Position numbers and translations under genes: made by a program. The notes under the pieces are model-generated. The model worked only from the letters and a program-made list of their open reading frames with translations, was not told where the DNA came from and did no database searches. A stretch of 64,000 nt of DNA from assembly GCF_000380105.1 (NCBI RefSeq), contig NZ_KB904448.1:1-64000 (forward strand). Direction: 5' to 3'. Of the stretch, positions 1 to 7,998 are shown piece by piece; position 1 is the stretch's first letter, and each line of letters begins with the position of its first letter. This DNA comes from Streptococcus orisratti DSM 15617. Its GTDB lineage: Bacteria > Bacillota > Bacilli > Lactobacillales > Streptococcaceae.

Positions 1-1
1 A

Positions 2-163
2 GACGCTGTTTATGCCTGTCGAAAATTTCTTAGAGACAAACTCACTTCCTTCCAATTAGAAACCTACATTGCCAAGCACCTATCTATTATTCGACCCAAT
101 CGAACATTCCGAAGAAAAATACGAAGCCAGCTACCTGTAAGTTTCACTTATAGAGTAACATAA
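2..163 (+). CDS. 3' end of an unidentified gene (partial)
   Basis: An open frame enters from the left edge and gives 53 residues before TAA at 161-163. The tail is rich in Arg, Lys and aromatics (RPNRTFRRKIRSQLPVSFTYRV). This style is seen at the C-terminus of some transposases, but I do not recognise the family. It is followed by a strong hairpin at 215-259, as expected for a gene end. It converges on the truncated serine recombinase at 283-1305. The start is outside the window, so function cannot be judged. Confidence 0.4.
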   Translation, partial: DAVYACRKFLRDKLTSFQLETYIAKHLSIIRPNRTFRRKIRSQLPVSFTYRVT

Positions 164-214
164 TAGTTGAAAAATAGGGTTAAAAAACCTCCTTTTTGTG
201 CGCCCTAAATACAA

Positions 215-259
215 AAACTATTCCCGTTTTGTCATGAACTGCTCAGACGGGAATAGTTT
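215..259. terminator. Bidirectional hairpin terminator between convergent gene ends
   Basis: A perfect 13-bp stem (AAACTATTCCCGT at 215-227 and ACGGGAATAGTTT at 247-259) encloses a 19-nt loop, with A/T-rich flanks. It lies between the left-edge partial gene (+) and the 3' end of the recombinase (-), so it can serve both. Confidence 0.75.
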
Positions 260-282
260 CTTTAATTGGTCAAATGCTTAAC

Positions 283-1305
283 TTAATGACATTGGTAATA
301 TTCCCCATCTTTATTTTTATTTTTCTTTTTAGAGATGTTCCCATACAGACCTGCACCACATTTAGGACATCTTAAAATACCAGATAATAAGTAAACATGT
401 TCCTTCTTGGGTCTATTTACTTTTTCATATTTTTTACTCTGTGCTTTAAGCTTGTTTTGAGTCTTTTCCCAAAGTTCATCATCAATGAGTGCTTCATGTT
501 GTCCGTCAGCCAAGATATAGCTGTCTGATTTTGTAATTCTGGCTTTTTGGGTCTTAGAGTCTACTATTGTATGACGTCTTCCAAAAGCAATTTTTCCATT
601 ATATACCGGATTTTTAAGAATGTTGCGAATCACGTTAGCTGAATAGTAAGGACTCTTACCATTTTGACGAATAGGTTTTGTTATTCCTAAATTAACAAGA
701 TATTGAGCTAATTTATTCGAACCCATATCTGTATTAGCATACAGATCAAATATCAGTCTTATAGACTCTGCTTCTTCCTCATTAATTTGTAAAACACCAT
801 CTGAAATAGAATAGCCCATCGGCGCAAAGCCACCATTCCATTTGCCTTCACGTGCTTTCTGCTTTCGTCCAGCCATTGTTTGTACAAGAATATTTTCTCG
901 CTCCATTTCTGCTACTGCTGACAAAATTGTGATGACTAACTTCCCCGCATCTTTTGAACTATCCAGCCCATCATCTACACAAATCAGATTAACATTATGA
1001 GCTTCCATAATTTCAAGAGATTTGAGTGTGTCGGCAGAATTTCGTCCAAAGCGAGATAGTTTAAAAACTAGAACGTAGTCCACATTATCCTTTTCAGATT
1101 CAATGTCATCTAACATCGCCATAAATTGCCCACGACCAATTATGGATTTTCCTGACTTACCAGCATCCTCATAGGTGTTGACAATTTCTATATCATAGGC
1201 CTTAGCATATTGTCTAATTCTCTCTTCTTGAGCGCCAAGCGAATATCCATCTACTTGCATACCTGTAGATACTCGTGTGTAAACATATGCTGTTTTCTTT
1301 ACCAA
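283..1305 (-). CDS. Large serine recombinase, C-terminally truncated
   Basis: This is a site-specific DNA recombinase of the large serine (resolvase/invertase) class. The N-terminal catalytic domain has YTRVSTGMQVDG with the nucleophile Ser near residue 13, then KLSRFGRNSADTL and the ERENI region. A recombinase domain follows at about residues 155-270 (GYSISDG..., NPVYNGKIAFGRR). It stops at residue 340, just after the first zinc-ribbon knuckle (CPKCG) and YYQCH. Intact relatives continue for another 100-200 residues with the rest of the zinc ribbon and a coiled coil. The last codons run directly into unrelated sequence and a terminator, so the gene looks cut by a past rearrangement. It may bind DNA but is unlikely to be a competent integrase. 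RBS AAGGAGAAAAA precedes the ATG. Confidence 0.8.
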   Translation of the reverse strand: MVKKTAYVYTRVSTGMQVDGYSLGAQEERIRQYAKAYDIEIVNTYEDAGKSGKSIIGRGQFMAMLDDIESEKDNVDYVLVFKLSRFGRNSADTLKSLEIMEAHNVNLICVDDGLDSSKDAGKLVITILSAVAEMERENILVQTMAGRKQKAREGKWNGGFAPMGYSISDGVLQINEEEAESIRLIFDLYANTDMGSNKLAQYLVNLGITKPIRQNGKSPYYSANVIRNILKNPVYNGKIAFGRRHTIVDSKTQKARITKSDSYILADGQHEALIDDELWEKTQNKLKAQSKKYEKVNRPKKEHVYLLSGILRCPKCGAGLYGNISKKKNKNKDGEYYQCH

Positions 1306-1392
1306 GTTTTTTCTCCTTCAAAAAAGTTTGGACAGTTAAACACGTTTTCTTAAGTAATTATATATTTTTCATATATAATACACAAGTATCCA

Positions 1393-1485
1393 TCATTCAT
1401 CATCATTCTCCTTCTCTATTTTTTCTTCAACTTTTTTACCATATTTTTCTAGCATCTCTTCGACAAATCTTGCTAAGTCATCCAT
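1393..1485 (-). CDS. Very small acidic/lysine-rich ORF upstream of the recombinase
   Basis: A 30-residue frame begins MDDLARFVEEMLEKYGKKVE and ends in a run of E, K, N and D. Its evidence is a good Shine-Dalgarno (GGGAGG at about 1491-1496, 5-7 nt from the ATG). It lies about 90 nt upstream of the recombinase start in the same orientation, where mobile elements often carry small helper peptides. The predicted peptide is one charged helix with no motif I can name. It could be a translated leader rather than a functional protein. Confidence 0.45.
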   Translation of the reverse strand: MDDLARFVEEMLEKYGKKVEEKIEKENDDE

Positions 1486-1693
1486 ACAAGACCTCCCGAA
1501 CAACCCGAGACCAACTGTATTGAATTTATTTTTTTAATTTCAAATTGTAATAAAATCATTCGTTGGCCTCCTTTCATTTTTCTACTAGAAATCAAAAGTA
1601 ACTTTTTAAATAATTATTTCAGAAAATTTTCATGCTTTTGATAACACTCTCTCTACATACTCTAAATCCAATATCTTCTTCTAGATTATTTCT

Positions 1694-1858
1694 CTACTCT
1701 TCATTCAAATTATGAAAAGTCAAAACTACATCTTCGTCTACAACTATTGCTGCAACATTGTGCAGTCGCCAAATACCAGTAACTTCCTCTGCAGTAGAAT
1801 AACCATTCTTCTCTTTGTAACTAATATTACAAATAGATAATTTAGTCAGAATTTTCAT
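1694..1858 (-). CDS. Small hypothetical protein coupled to the primase-helicase
   Basis: A 54-residue frame begins MKILTKLSICNISYKEKNGY and ends HNLNEE. Its ATG overlaps the TGA stop of the primase-helicase (ATGA), so translation is probably coupled and it is the last gene of that unit. The sequence looks like a compact beta-rich protein (GIWRLHNVAAIVVDEDVVLTF). I recognise no family. 1486-1693 upstream of the tiny ORF is otherwise empty apart from A/T-rich DNA. Confidence 0.5.
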   Translation of the reverse strand: MKILTKLSICNISYKEKNGYSTAEEVTGIWRLHNVAAIVVDEDVVLTFHNLNEE

Positions 1859-3798
1859 GATTCTTTCTTCTCATCAAAATAGTTAAACATTGCATAGAAA
1901 TCAAAACCTATCTTCGTGCCAGCCCTTCCATTTCGATTTTTTAAGATAACAAGTTCAATTTCTCGCGGATTTCTTGACTTTGCATCGTTTACATCAAAAC
2001 CAATCTCTCCTACACCTTTAAATTGAAGTCCAATAAGTACATCACTTGAATATTCAATCGCACCACTTTCTTTAAACGATTGCATACTGGCTATATTGTT
2101 GTAGCTATCTCGATTAAAACTTGAAATAGCAATGACTGGTGTCTTAAAATCACGACTTATCCGTTTAAGTTCTATAACTGCCTTGTCTGTATTTTGCTTA
2201 TCTGTTGCACGTTCATTGAATGGTGCAAGAATCTGTAAATAATCAATAACAACGACAGGTGTATTATCTGTAAATTTCTGATGGTTACTCACTATAGTCC
2301 TTACTTTATCAACATCAATATCGCCAATTCCCTCAACGATATAAATATGATTTGCATACTGACTATAGCTCTTAACTGCATTTTGGATTAATTTGATTTC
2401 TTCTGAGTTGTAATTTTCATACCGACTACCTGTCGTAATGCCTCGAACTGTTTTTGCATTACGTATATCACCATCATTTGTCATAACTTCTTTTACTGTA
2501 TTACGACTGATGCTCTTAGCCATAATCTCCTTTCGAGCCATCTCTAGACTAATAATCAAAACATCATATCCTTGCTCAGCAATCTGATCTGCTATCTGAG
2601 TAACTATTGTAGTTTTGCCAAGCGATGAGATCGCACCAACTATATACAATCCATCATATAGACCACCGTCCAATAGTTTGTCAAGACCTTTAAAATTAGT
2701 TGGAATGAAAAGAGCATTATCACCATCAGCGATTTCATCCACAAAATTTTGAAGATGCCTATTAGTTGATAGATTTAAGTGGCATTCTTTTTCATCTTGT
2801 GGAATGTTAGAGGCTTCAGCAACAAGTTTAGAAAAAGTCTGACGATCTGTAACAAGCATCTCATTTGGATCCTTAATATCTCCTACCGTAAGCTTGGCAA
2901 TTTTATAAGGAATTCCTTTTACTTTTAGCTGATGCGCCAGTTTCTCCTGCATCTCTCGTCCAGCACTATCATTATCTAGTGAAAGAATCAATGGGTGTTG
3001 AAGTTTCGTGCCTTCTAATGTTTTAAGTAACTTCTGAATATTACTAGTACCTCCTAATCCAACCGCTACTCCGCCAACTTCCATGATGCTCAAAGCATCA
3101 ATTTCACCTTCCACAATAAAAATTGGTTTTTCAAAAATTTTTTTCAGTGCATTTCCATTGAAAATATTAACTTTTCCAACTTTTGATTTTGCATAGTTTT
3201 GCTGACATTCTGGAATCTCATCTCTAGTATCCCGAGCAAAATAACTATCTCTAGCGGTTGGAATGATGAGTCTGGGACTTCCAGTTATATTTTCAGAAGC
3301 ATTTGGATGTTTCCAATTTTTGACATATCCAATCATAAAACGATTTAAAGTCTCGTCACTCAAACCACGTTTATGTGCGTAATCTGTCTCATTAATGTGT
3401 GCATGAGCCTCTTTATAGAAGTCAATGAAATCTTGACCTTCTTTTTCTGATATTGTTTTATACTTCTTATTTAAATCGTTGTGATGGTTAGTAAAGTCAT
3501 ATTGAGAATAATTTCCGAGTGGAATATTAAATATTTCACTTGCTCGGTTCAACTGATCAGAAAAATTATCAATCCCTTCGACAAATCCAATAAGATCAAA
3601 TATATCTCCACCACGCCCACATGAGAAACATTTCCATCTCAATCCGTCCTTATCGATTGAAAGTGCCCCAGTTTTATTCCTTCCAGTGCCACTGCCACAT
3701 AGTGGGCAAATGTATCCTTTTCGATTCCCTTTTATACTATGCTCAGTCAATCCCTTAACATAGTTAGTTAACTGATTTTTAATTTGATTTAGCGGCAT
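1855..3798 (-). CDS. Primase-helicase (zinc ribbon, TOPRIM and RecA/DnaB-like domains)
   Basis: This 647-aa replication protein resembles mobile-element primase-helicases (T7 gp4-like layout). The N-terminal CHC2-type zinc ribbon uses CPLCGSG at about residue 31 and CFSCGRGGD at about 57. A TOPRIM core follows at about 225-300, with FIVEGEIDALSIM (metal-binding Glu) and LSLDNDSAGREM. A RecA/DnaB-like ATPase occupies about 365-640, with a Walker A variant ISSLGKTTIVTQ and Walker B VVVIDYLQIL. It sits downstream of a replication initiator (4052-5164) and an iteron cluster, which suggests an integrated, formerly autonomous replicon. The start ATG follows AAAAGGGGACTGT. Confidence 0.85.
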   Translation of the reverse strand: MPLNQIKNQLTNYVKGLTEHSIKGNRKGYICPLCGSGTGRNKTGALSIDKDGLRWKCFSCGRGGDIFDLIGFVEGIDNFSDQLNRASEIFNIPLGNYSQYDFTNHHNDLNKKYKTISEKEGQDFIDFYKEAHAHINETDYAHKRGLSDETLNRFMIGYVKNWKHPNASENITGSPRLIIPTARDSYFARDTRDEIPECQQNYAKSKVGKVNIFNGNALKKIFEKPIFIVEGEIDALSIMEVGGVAVGLGGTSNIQKLLKTLEGTKLQHPLILSLDNDSAGREMQEKLAHQLKVKGIPYKIAKLTVGDIKDPNEMLVTDRQTFSKLVAEASNIPQDEKECHLNLSTNRHLQNFVDEIADGDNALFIPTNFKGLDKLLDGGLYDGLYIVGAISSLGKTTIVTQIADQIAEQGYDVLIISLEMARKEIMAKSISRNTVKEVMTNDGDIRNAKTVRGITTGSRYENYNSEEIKLIQNAVKSYSQYANHIYIVEGIGDIDVDKVRTIVSNHQKFTDNTPVVVIDYLQILAPFNERATDKQNTDKAVIELKRISRDFKTPVIAISSFNRDSYNNIASMQSFKESGAIEYSSDVLIGLQFKGVGEIGFDVNDAKSRNPREIELVILKNRNGRAGTKIGFDFYAMFNYFDEKKES

Positions 3799-3984
3799 AC
3801 AGTCCCCTTTTCTAAAAGAATTCCTATAAAGAGAAAACCGGCTTTTTCTTTACGGGGATAGTTTAGCATTTCAGCCAAATTTCAATTTGGACTGAAAATG
3901 AAGTTGCTAGTATTACTAGTATTGAAATTATGACGCTTTATAACCCTTGATATATCAAGCTGAAAAAATTTTTATACTAATCGA

Positions 3985-4038
3985 ACATCCCCCTTTCCCA
4001 AAAGCAACATCCCCCTATTCCTAATCAAACTTCCCCTT
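3985..4038. repeat. Three 22-bp-spaced iterons, candidate replication origin
   Basis: ACATCCCCCT occurs at 3985 and 4007 and a variant ACTTCCCCTT at 4029, exactly 22 bp apart. That is two DNA turns, as in plasmid iterons bound by Rep initiators. About 80 bp further left, 3881-3905 holds an inverted repeat (TCAG.CCAAATT TC AATTTGG.CTGA), followed by AT-rich DNA with a CTAGTATT direct repeat. The whole 253-bp gap between the initiator and primase genes (3799-4051) is non-coding, as expected for an origin. Confidence 0.6.
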
Positions 4039-4051
4039 AGTCTATACTCTA

Positions 4052-5164
4052 CTAGTCAATACCTTTCACTGAGAACTTTACATATAGCTCGCTGAAAATA
4101 TAATAATTGATATCTGCTAACTGCTCATTGGAAATAGAAGTCCCTTTTGAATTACAGAATTCCCAGTATTCTAGAAGTTCAATTCCTACTTTCTTACTCT
4201 TACAATTAACTTGACCAACCAATTTATCTAATGCATCAGTCAGTGGTTCTTCAATTCGTTTACTCCAAGAACCATTGTTCTTCCGTACATCATCAATTGA
4301 CGGAATCTCAGGGGCAACGTTAAGTAAACTCTTGACAGAAATGATATGGCTTGTTCTTTTTTTCCGGTTATTTTTAATACTTTGATGTAATGCTAATTTT
4401 CTACCTATTGAATATGCATTAGATCCACGCTCATCAAGAGAAAATAGCAAAAGTGGAAATTGCATGATATAGCTAGTATTTAGAAATTCAGCAAACTTAT
4501 CACTAAATATGACTGTATAAACACCATTGTCTACAGAATAGTCCTGAGAAATAGGCATCTTGCTAAAATATCTCACTTCTGCATTTCTTTTTTCATATGT
4601 TTCAATCGAATAACTATTTATTGTCACTAATGCCTCTTTCAAGATACGTCTTACATCTTTCTTAGTTGATGTGCTACTTGGATGGGTTTTCCCTAAAATG
4701 GCGGCATACTCTTCCAGCGTGAAAGTCACGTTAGCATTTATTTTTGAATTTTTTTCTTTATAGGAGTTTTTTTCAGAAAAACGCATAGCTAAAAAGTCTA
4801 ATAATTTTTTCGTTCGTAATTTAATCCATTTGTTTTGTTCATAATGACCGATAAACAGAACAGCTGGGTGATTCTCATCCGCTGACATCAATTCAAATCT
4901 AGCTTCATTTCCTAGTAATTTATTAATTTCATTCGGCTCTTGATTACGCTTGATACTAAACAATTGATTAAGTGTAGGTGTATTCAAAATACCTACAATT
5001 TGAGGATGGTCCTGTTCAGTTTGTAATGTTAATTTAGTCTCTAGTTTGCATATTTCTTTTTGAGTCTCTTTCAATATTAAGGCCTGCCTTTTGGTTTGTT
5101 TTTGAGCCTTAAATAAAATTTTGATAACAAAAAAAGAGTCATCGACATATTGCCAATGACTCAC
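4052..5164 (-). CDS. Replication initiator-like protein (RepB/Rep_3 style)
   Basis: The 370-codon frame contains a region typical of winged-helix plasmid initiators: FTLEEYAAILG, KKDVRRILKEAL, FSDKFAEFLN and SNAYSIGRKLALHQ, consistent with paired winged helices contacting iterons. Three 22-bp iterons lie immediately downstream, and the primase-helicase follows, forming a replication module. The start is uncertain. The longest frame begins with GTG at 5164, but a terminator hairpin (5129-5162) lies inside its first codons and no RBS precedes it. A TTG at 5074 preceded by AGGCAGG is a more plausible start, giving about 340 aa. The family call rests on overall pattern and context. Confidence 0.65.
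   Translation of the reverse strand: MSHWQYVDDSFFVIKILFKAQKQTKRQALILKETQKEICKLETKLTLQTEQDHPQIVGILNTPTLNQLFSIKRNQEPNEINKLLGNEARFELMSADENHPAVLFIGHYEQNKWIKLRTKKLLDFLAMRFSEKNSYKEKNSKINANVTFTLEEYAAILGKTHPSSTSTKKDVRRILKEALVTINSYSIETYEKRNAEVRYFSKMPISQDYSVDNGVYTVIFSDKFAEFLNTSYIMQFPLLLFSLDERGSNAYSIGRKLALHQSIKNNRKKRTSHIISVKSLLNVAPEIPSIDDVRKNNGSWSKRIEEPLTDALDKLVGQVNCKSKKVGIELLEYWEFCNSKGTSISNEQLADINYYIFSELYVKFSVKGID
5129..5162 (-). terminator. Hairpin plus T-tract after the tyrosine recombinase
   Basis: On the minus strand GAGTCAT...ATGACTC (7-bp stem, 5136-5162) is followed by seven T (complement of 5129-5135). It would end transcription from the recombinase gene at 5236-6237. It also argues against starting the initiator protein at 5164. 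Confidence 0.6.
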
Positions 5165-5235
5165 TCTAAAGTTAGTTTTATTTAATTCTCGCCTATAAGT
5201 ATGCCTTAAAAAGAATTTTAAAAAGATACGCTATT

Positions 5236-6237
5236 TCAACTCCAAAGTTTATATGCATATGACTTCTGAAACTCATCTGCCCGGGAATGTCCTAAAGCAC
5301 GCGATACCACTTTGCATGCTTTACGATCCAACCAAATACCACTAAGCTCCTTTCGTAACTTTACCACCTCTCCTTGATTAGCAATCTTTCTAGGATCACG
5401 TGCAATTTTTCGATACAATCGACATGCATAATCTGCACGATATTTGTGTGGCTTCAGGGCAGATGGTACGTTAAAAACTCGTTTTTTACCTGCAAGTTGG
5501 AATATTTCAACAATTTCTTGTAATTCATTTTCGTTGCGTGTTAAAATCGGAGTCCACCTATCACGATGTCCTTTCGACTTATGTTTTTTACCAAGGATAT
5601 GTAGATAGTATTGACCATCATCTCTCTGTACTAATGCATCACCAGTAATTGATAATAATTCACGTTTTCTCAACCCTGTTGCTGAAACAATCTTATACCA
5701 GTAAGCATTACTTTCTTTTGATAACCTTAAATCAGTATCTTTATTTCTATTATTAGTCTTATTTGCTCGATATCGAGGTTTGGTAGGTACAAAATTAGTA
5801 GATGACACACCAAGTACCTTCGATAGTGCAGCCTTATAAGTTGCTTGAGTAGCAGCTGATAATCCACTTTTCATACAATGACAAAGATATTGATTGACTA
5901 GGATTATATAATCTTCAAGTTTATCTAAACTTTCAATTGCTCCCATTTCTTCCTCAGATATTATTCCTGCTACAAATAAGCTAAACCGATCCCATGATCC
6001 AGCATAATTATGAAGTGTGCGGTCAGTGTGAATCAACTGGATATCTTCACCTGTTTTCTTAGTTTGGTGTCTTTTCTTACCTTTTCCTTCTTTATAACGC
6101 TGGGTCAAATTTTTCAACCCGAGTGCTCTGATGTACTCGTAGCGTCCCCACTTTGTAGCAAATGCACTTTTTTGTCTCTTAATAGCCAGCTGTTTAGCCT
6201 TTCGACGTTCGGAGCGGCTTCGTCTCTTTCTGGACAT
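5236..6237 (-). CDS. Tyrosine recombinase/integrase-like protein
   Basis: This 333-aa protein has a basic N-terminus (SRKRRSRSERRKAK) and a SAM-like core-binding region at about 60-145. The catalytic half has the box I Arg in SATGLRKRELLSITG (about 190), a Lys-rich beta-hairpin (HILGKKHKSKGHRDRW), HKYRADYACR as the His-x-x-Arg box, and LGHSRADEFQKSYAY with a candidate nucleophile Tyr near 329. It may integrate the element or resolve replicon dimers, since it lies next to replication genes. RBS AAGGTAGGTGA precedes the ATG. The sequence is divergent from classical integrases. I am confident of the superfamily but not of the substrate. Confidence 0.75.
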   Translation of the reverse strand: MSRKRRSRSERRKAKQLAIKRQKSAFATKWGRYEYIRALGLKNLTQRYKEGKGKKRHQTKKTGEDIQLIHTDRTLHNYAGSWDRFSLFVAGIISEEEMGAIESLDKLEDYIILVNQYLCHCMKSGLSAATQATYKAALSKVLGVSSTNFVPTKPRYRANKTNNRNKDTDLRLSKESNAYWYKIVSATGLRKRELLSITGDALVQRDDGQYYLHILGKKHKSKGHRDRWTPILTRNENELQEIVEIFQLAGKKRVFNVPSALKPHKYRADYACRLYRKIARDPRKIANQGEVVKLRKELSGIWLDRKACKVVSRALGHSRADEFQKSYAYKLWS

Positions 6238-7100
6238 CTATTTCACCTACCTTACTTAATAATCTTAACTCAACAATTCTGTTAAAGAATCTTTTGTGGC
6301 GTAGCACCTTTATCCGCAAAAATTGTATCTTCCCTTGTGCAGGGTGCTGCTTAATTTTTAACGGCTAAGCAGATAACCATGCTCTTTGGTAATAGTTGTG
6401 AGAGCTACAACTTGCTCAAATATACTTGAGTAATATTTGCCGAAAAAGCGTATTAACTTCTCCCGCATTTTTTCTTTTTGTGTGATAGACTTGTGCTTGA
6501 ACTTCGCAATCGAATCAATAGTATTTCAGCTGAAATTCTTATTTATCATTTTTCATTTTCTTGTTTATTTTCTTTGTTCTTAGCCTATTTTTGTTTACCT
6601 ATAATACTTTTGATTTCTGATATTGAATCTTATAATAAATTTTCTATTTTATTTTTAATCAATGAAGTATATCTATCCTTAGTTTTAAAATTACCCATTA
6701 GGATTACGCTTTTTTTACCTAGTTATTTTTACTATTTTTCTTTTACCTTTTTTCAACTAAAACTGGTTCTAGATTTTCGACCTCAAGTCTCTCTTAATTC
6801 TCATTGAGAGTTACCTCTCTTTAATCGGTCTCTACTACATCAATTATCCATACTTATTATGCCACTTTTTATAATTTTAAAAAAATGGACATTTAAAAAT
6901 ATTTAGAACGATACTGTTAATCCTTAGGAACTATAATTACGTGTTTAGCGTGATTAAAATCTACGCTAAACACGTATAACAATAAATATAATAATCTTCA
7001 CTATTTATAGGACTATTGACTTATTGTAGATTAATTCTGAAAATCATAAATAAGTAATATCATATTCCTCATCTACTGACGATTATATTATGTTTATATC
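6238..7100. other. Long non-coding/degenerate interval between the recombinase and SOS operon A
   Basis: About 860 bp holds no convincing gene. The only long frame (6478-6807, +) needs a TTG start, lacks an RBS and is an unbroken Phe/Leu/Tyr-rich string typical of T-rich DNA. Near 6300-6355, GTAGCACC and GGTGCTGC form an imperfect inverted repeat. A long perfect inverted repeat lies at 6938-6976. The rest is A/T-rich and featureless to me. It may include the boundary between the plasmid-like segment and the SOS operon. Confidence 0.5.
6938..6976. repeat. 14-bp perfect inverted repeat with 11-nt spacer
   Basis: TACGTGTTTAGCGT (6938-6951) and ACGCTAAACACGTA (6963-6976) flank GATTAAAATCT. No T-tract follows, so it is not an obvious terminator. 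The geometry (long arms, short central spacer) resembles a recombinase core site or a dimeric operator. Confidence 0.7.
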
Positions 7101-7150
7101 TTGTATAAATCCAAAAGATATTTTATAATATTTGTTAGTTTATAAAACAA
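7101..7150 (+). promoter_or_regulatory. Promoter and candidate operator of SOS operon A
   Basis: TTGTAT (7101-7106), 17 bp, TATAAT (7124-7129) form a near-consensus sigma-A promoter. TTGTT (7132-7136) and AACAA (7146-7150) form an inverted repeat over the expected start of transcription. This is a plausible self-binding site for the HdiR-like repressor. A similar arrangement precedes copy B at 62234-62283. Confidence 0.7.
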
Positions 7151-7170
7151 CAGATGATTCAGGAGGTTCT

Positions 7171-7863
7171 ATGTTTTCGGGAAATCGTTTAAAAGAGAGG
7201 CGGATGCTTTTAGGTTATTCACAATCTGCTGTGGCAGATAAACTTCATATCAACCGTTCCTCCTATTTTAATTGGGAAAACGGAAAGACTAAGCCAAATC
7301 AAAAGAATCTCCAACAACTAGCCACCATCTTAAAAGTTCCAGAAACTTACTTTGAATCTGAATACAAGATTGTTAGTACTTACCTCCAGCTCTCTTCGGA
7401 TAATCAAAAAAAGGTTGATGGCTATGCTGAAGAATTGCTTCAAAAACAACAATCACATGGTGACATTGTTCCACTGTTTTCTGTGGAGGTCCTATCTGAT
7501 GTGGCTCTTTCTGCTGGTCTTGGTGAGTCTCTCTTTGATGAATATGAGACAGAAACCGTTTATTCAGACGAAGAACAATATAACTACGATATTGCTGCTT
7601 GGATTAAAGGAGACTCCATGGAACCTGTATACTTAGATGGTGAAGTTGCTCTTATTCGTGCCAGTAGTTTTGATTACGACGGGGCTGTCTATGCACTGTC
7701 ATGGAATGAGTCCGTCTATATCAAGAAACTCTATCGAGAAGAAAATGGGTTTCGGATGGTATCTCTAAATGATGATTATCCTGATCGATTTATCCCCTAT
7801 GAGGATCAGCCACGTATTGTTGGATTAGTCGTCAGTCACTTCATGCCCACTATAAGAAGCTGA
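7171..7863 (+). CDS. HdiR/LexA-like SOS repressor with S24 self-cleavage domain (copy A)
   Basis: A 230-aa repressor. Residues 1-65 form an XRE helix-turn-helix (SQSAVADKLHINRSSYFNWENGK). Residues 100-225 form a peptidase S24 (LexA/HdiR) domain with cleavage site LSAGLGE (Ala-Gly), catalytic Ser in GDSMEP and Lys in SVYIKKLYRE. Family knowledge: DNA damage and RecA stimulate self-cleavage, which releases the operon. The start at 7171 has AGGAGG 6 nt upstream; an upstream in-frame start lacks an RBS. It leads a five-gene SOS mutagenesis operon ending at the 10098-10130 terminator. A paralogue at 62296-62985 shares the peptidase domain closely but has a diverged HTH. Confidence 0.9.
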   Translation: MFSGNRLKERRMLLGYSQSAVADKLHINRSSYFNWENGKTKPNQKNLQQLATILKVPETYFESEYKIVSTYLQLSSDNQKKVDGYAEELLQKQQSHGDIVPLFSVEVLSDVALSAGLGESLFDEYETETVYSDEEQYNYDIAAWIKGDSMEPVYLDGEVALIRASSFDYDGAVYALSWNESVYIKKLYREENGFRMVSLNDDYPDRFIPYEDQPRIVGLVVSHFMPTIRS

Positions 7864-7865
7864 TT

Positions 7866-7973
7866 GTGATACCACCTGCTAAAACTATCATTTGTAGTAA
7901 AGAGCATATTTACATTGCACCACAACATATTGAATATGAGATAACAGATCATATCGATGAACTGGAAAGTTAG
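7866..7973 (+). CDS. Small conserved ORF between the SOS repressor and umuC (copy A)
   Basis: A 35-residue frame starting GTG (MIPPAKTIICSKEHIYIAPQ...) ends TDHIDELES. It matches by position and pattern the 46-aa ORF at 63193-63333 in operon copy B (shared ...IxI..., Y-E/D-I-T-D-x-I-x-E-L-E). That conservation is the evidence that it is real. It begins 2 nt after the repressor stop, has no good RBS and probably depends on coupling. Its start may be eroded relative to copy B. Function unknown. Confidence 0.6.
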   Translation: MIPPAKTIICSKEHIYIAPQHIEYEITDHIDELES

Positions 7974-7998
7974 AAGGAGATAAGGAGGAACTAAAACC

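Noticed and set aside
6478-6807. 109-codon plus-strand frame rich in Phe, Leu and Tyr
   Set aside because: It needs a TTG start, has no RBS, and its composition follows from T-rich DNA. No neighbour suggests a gene here.
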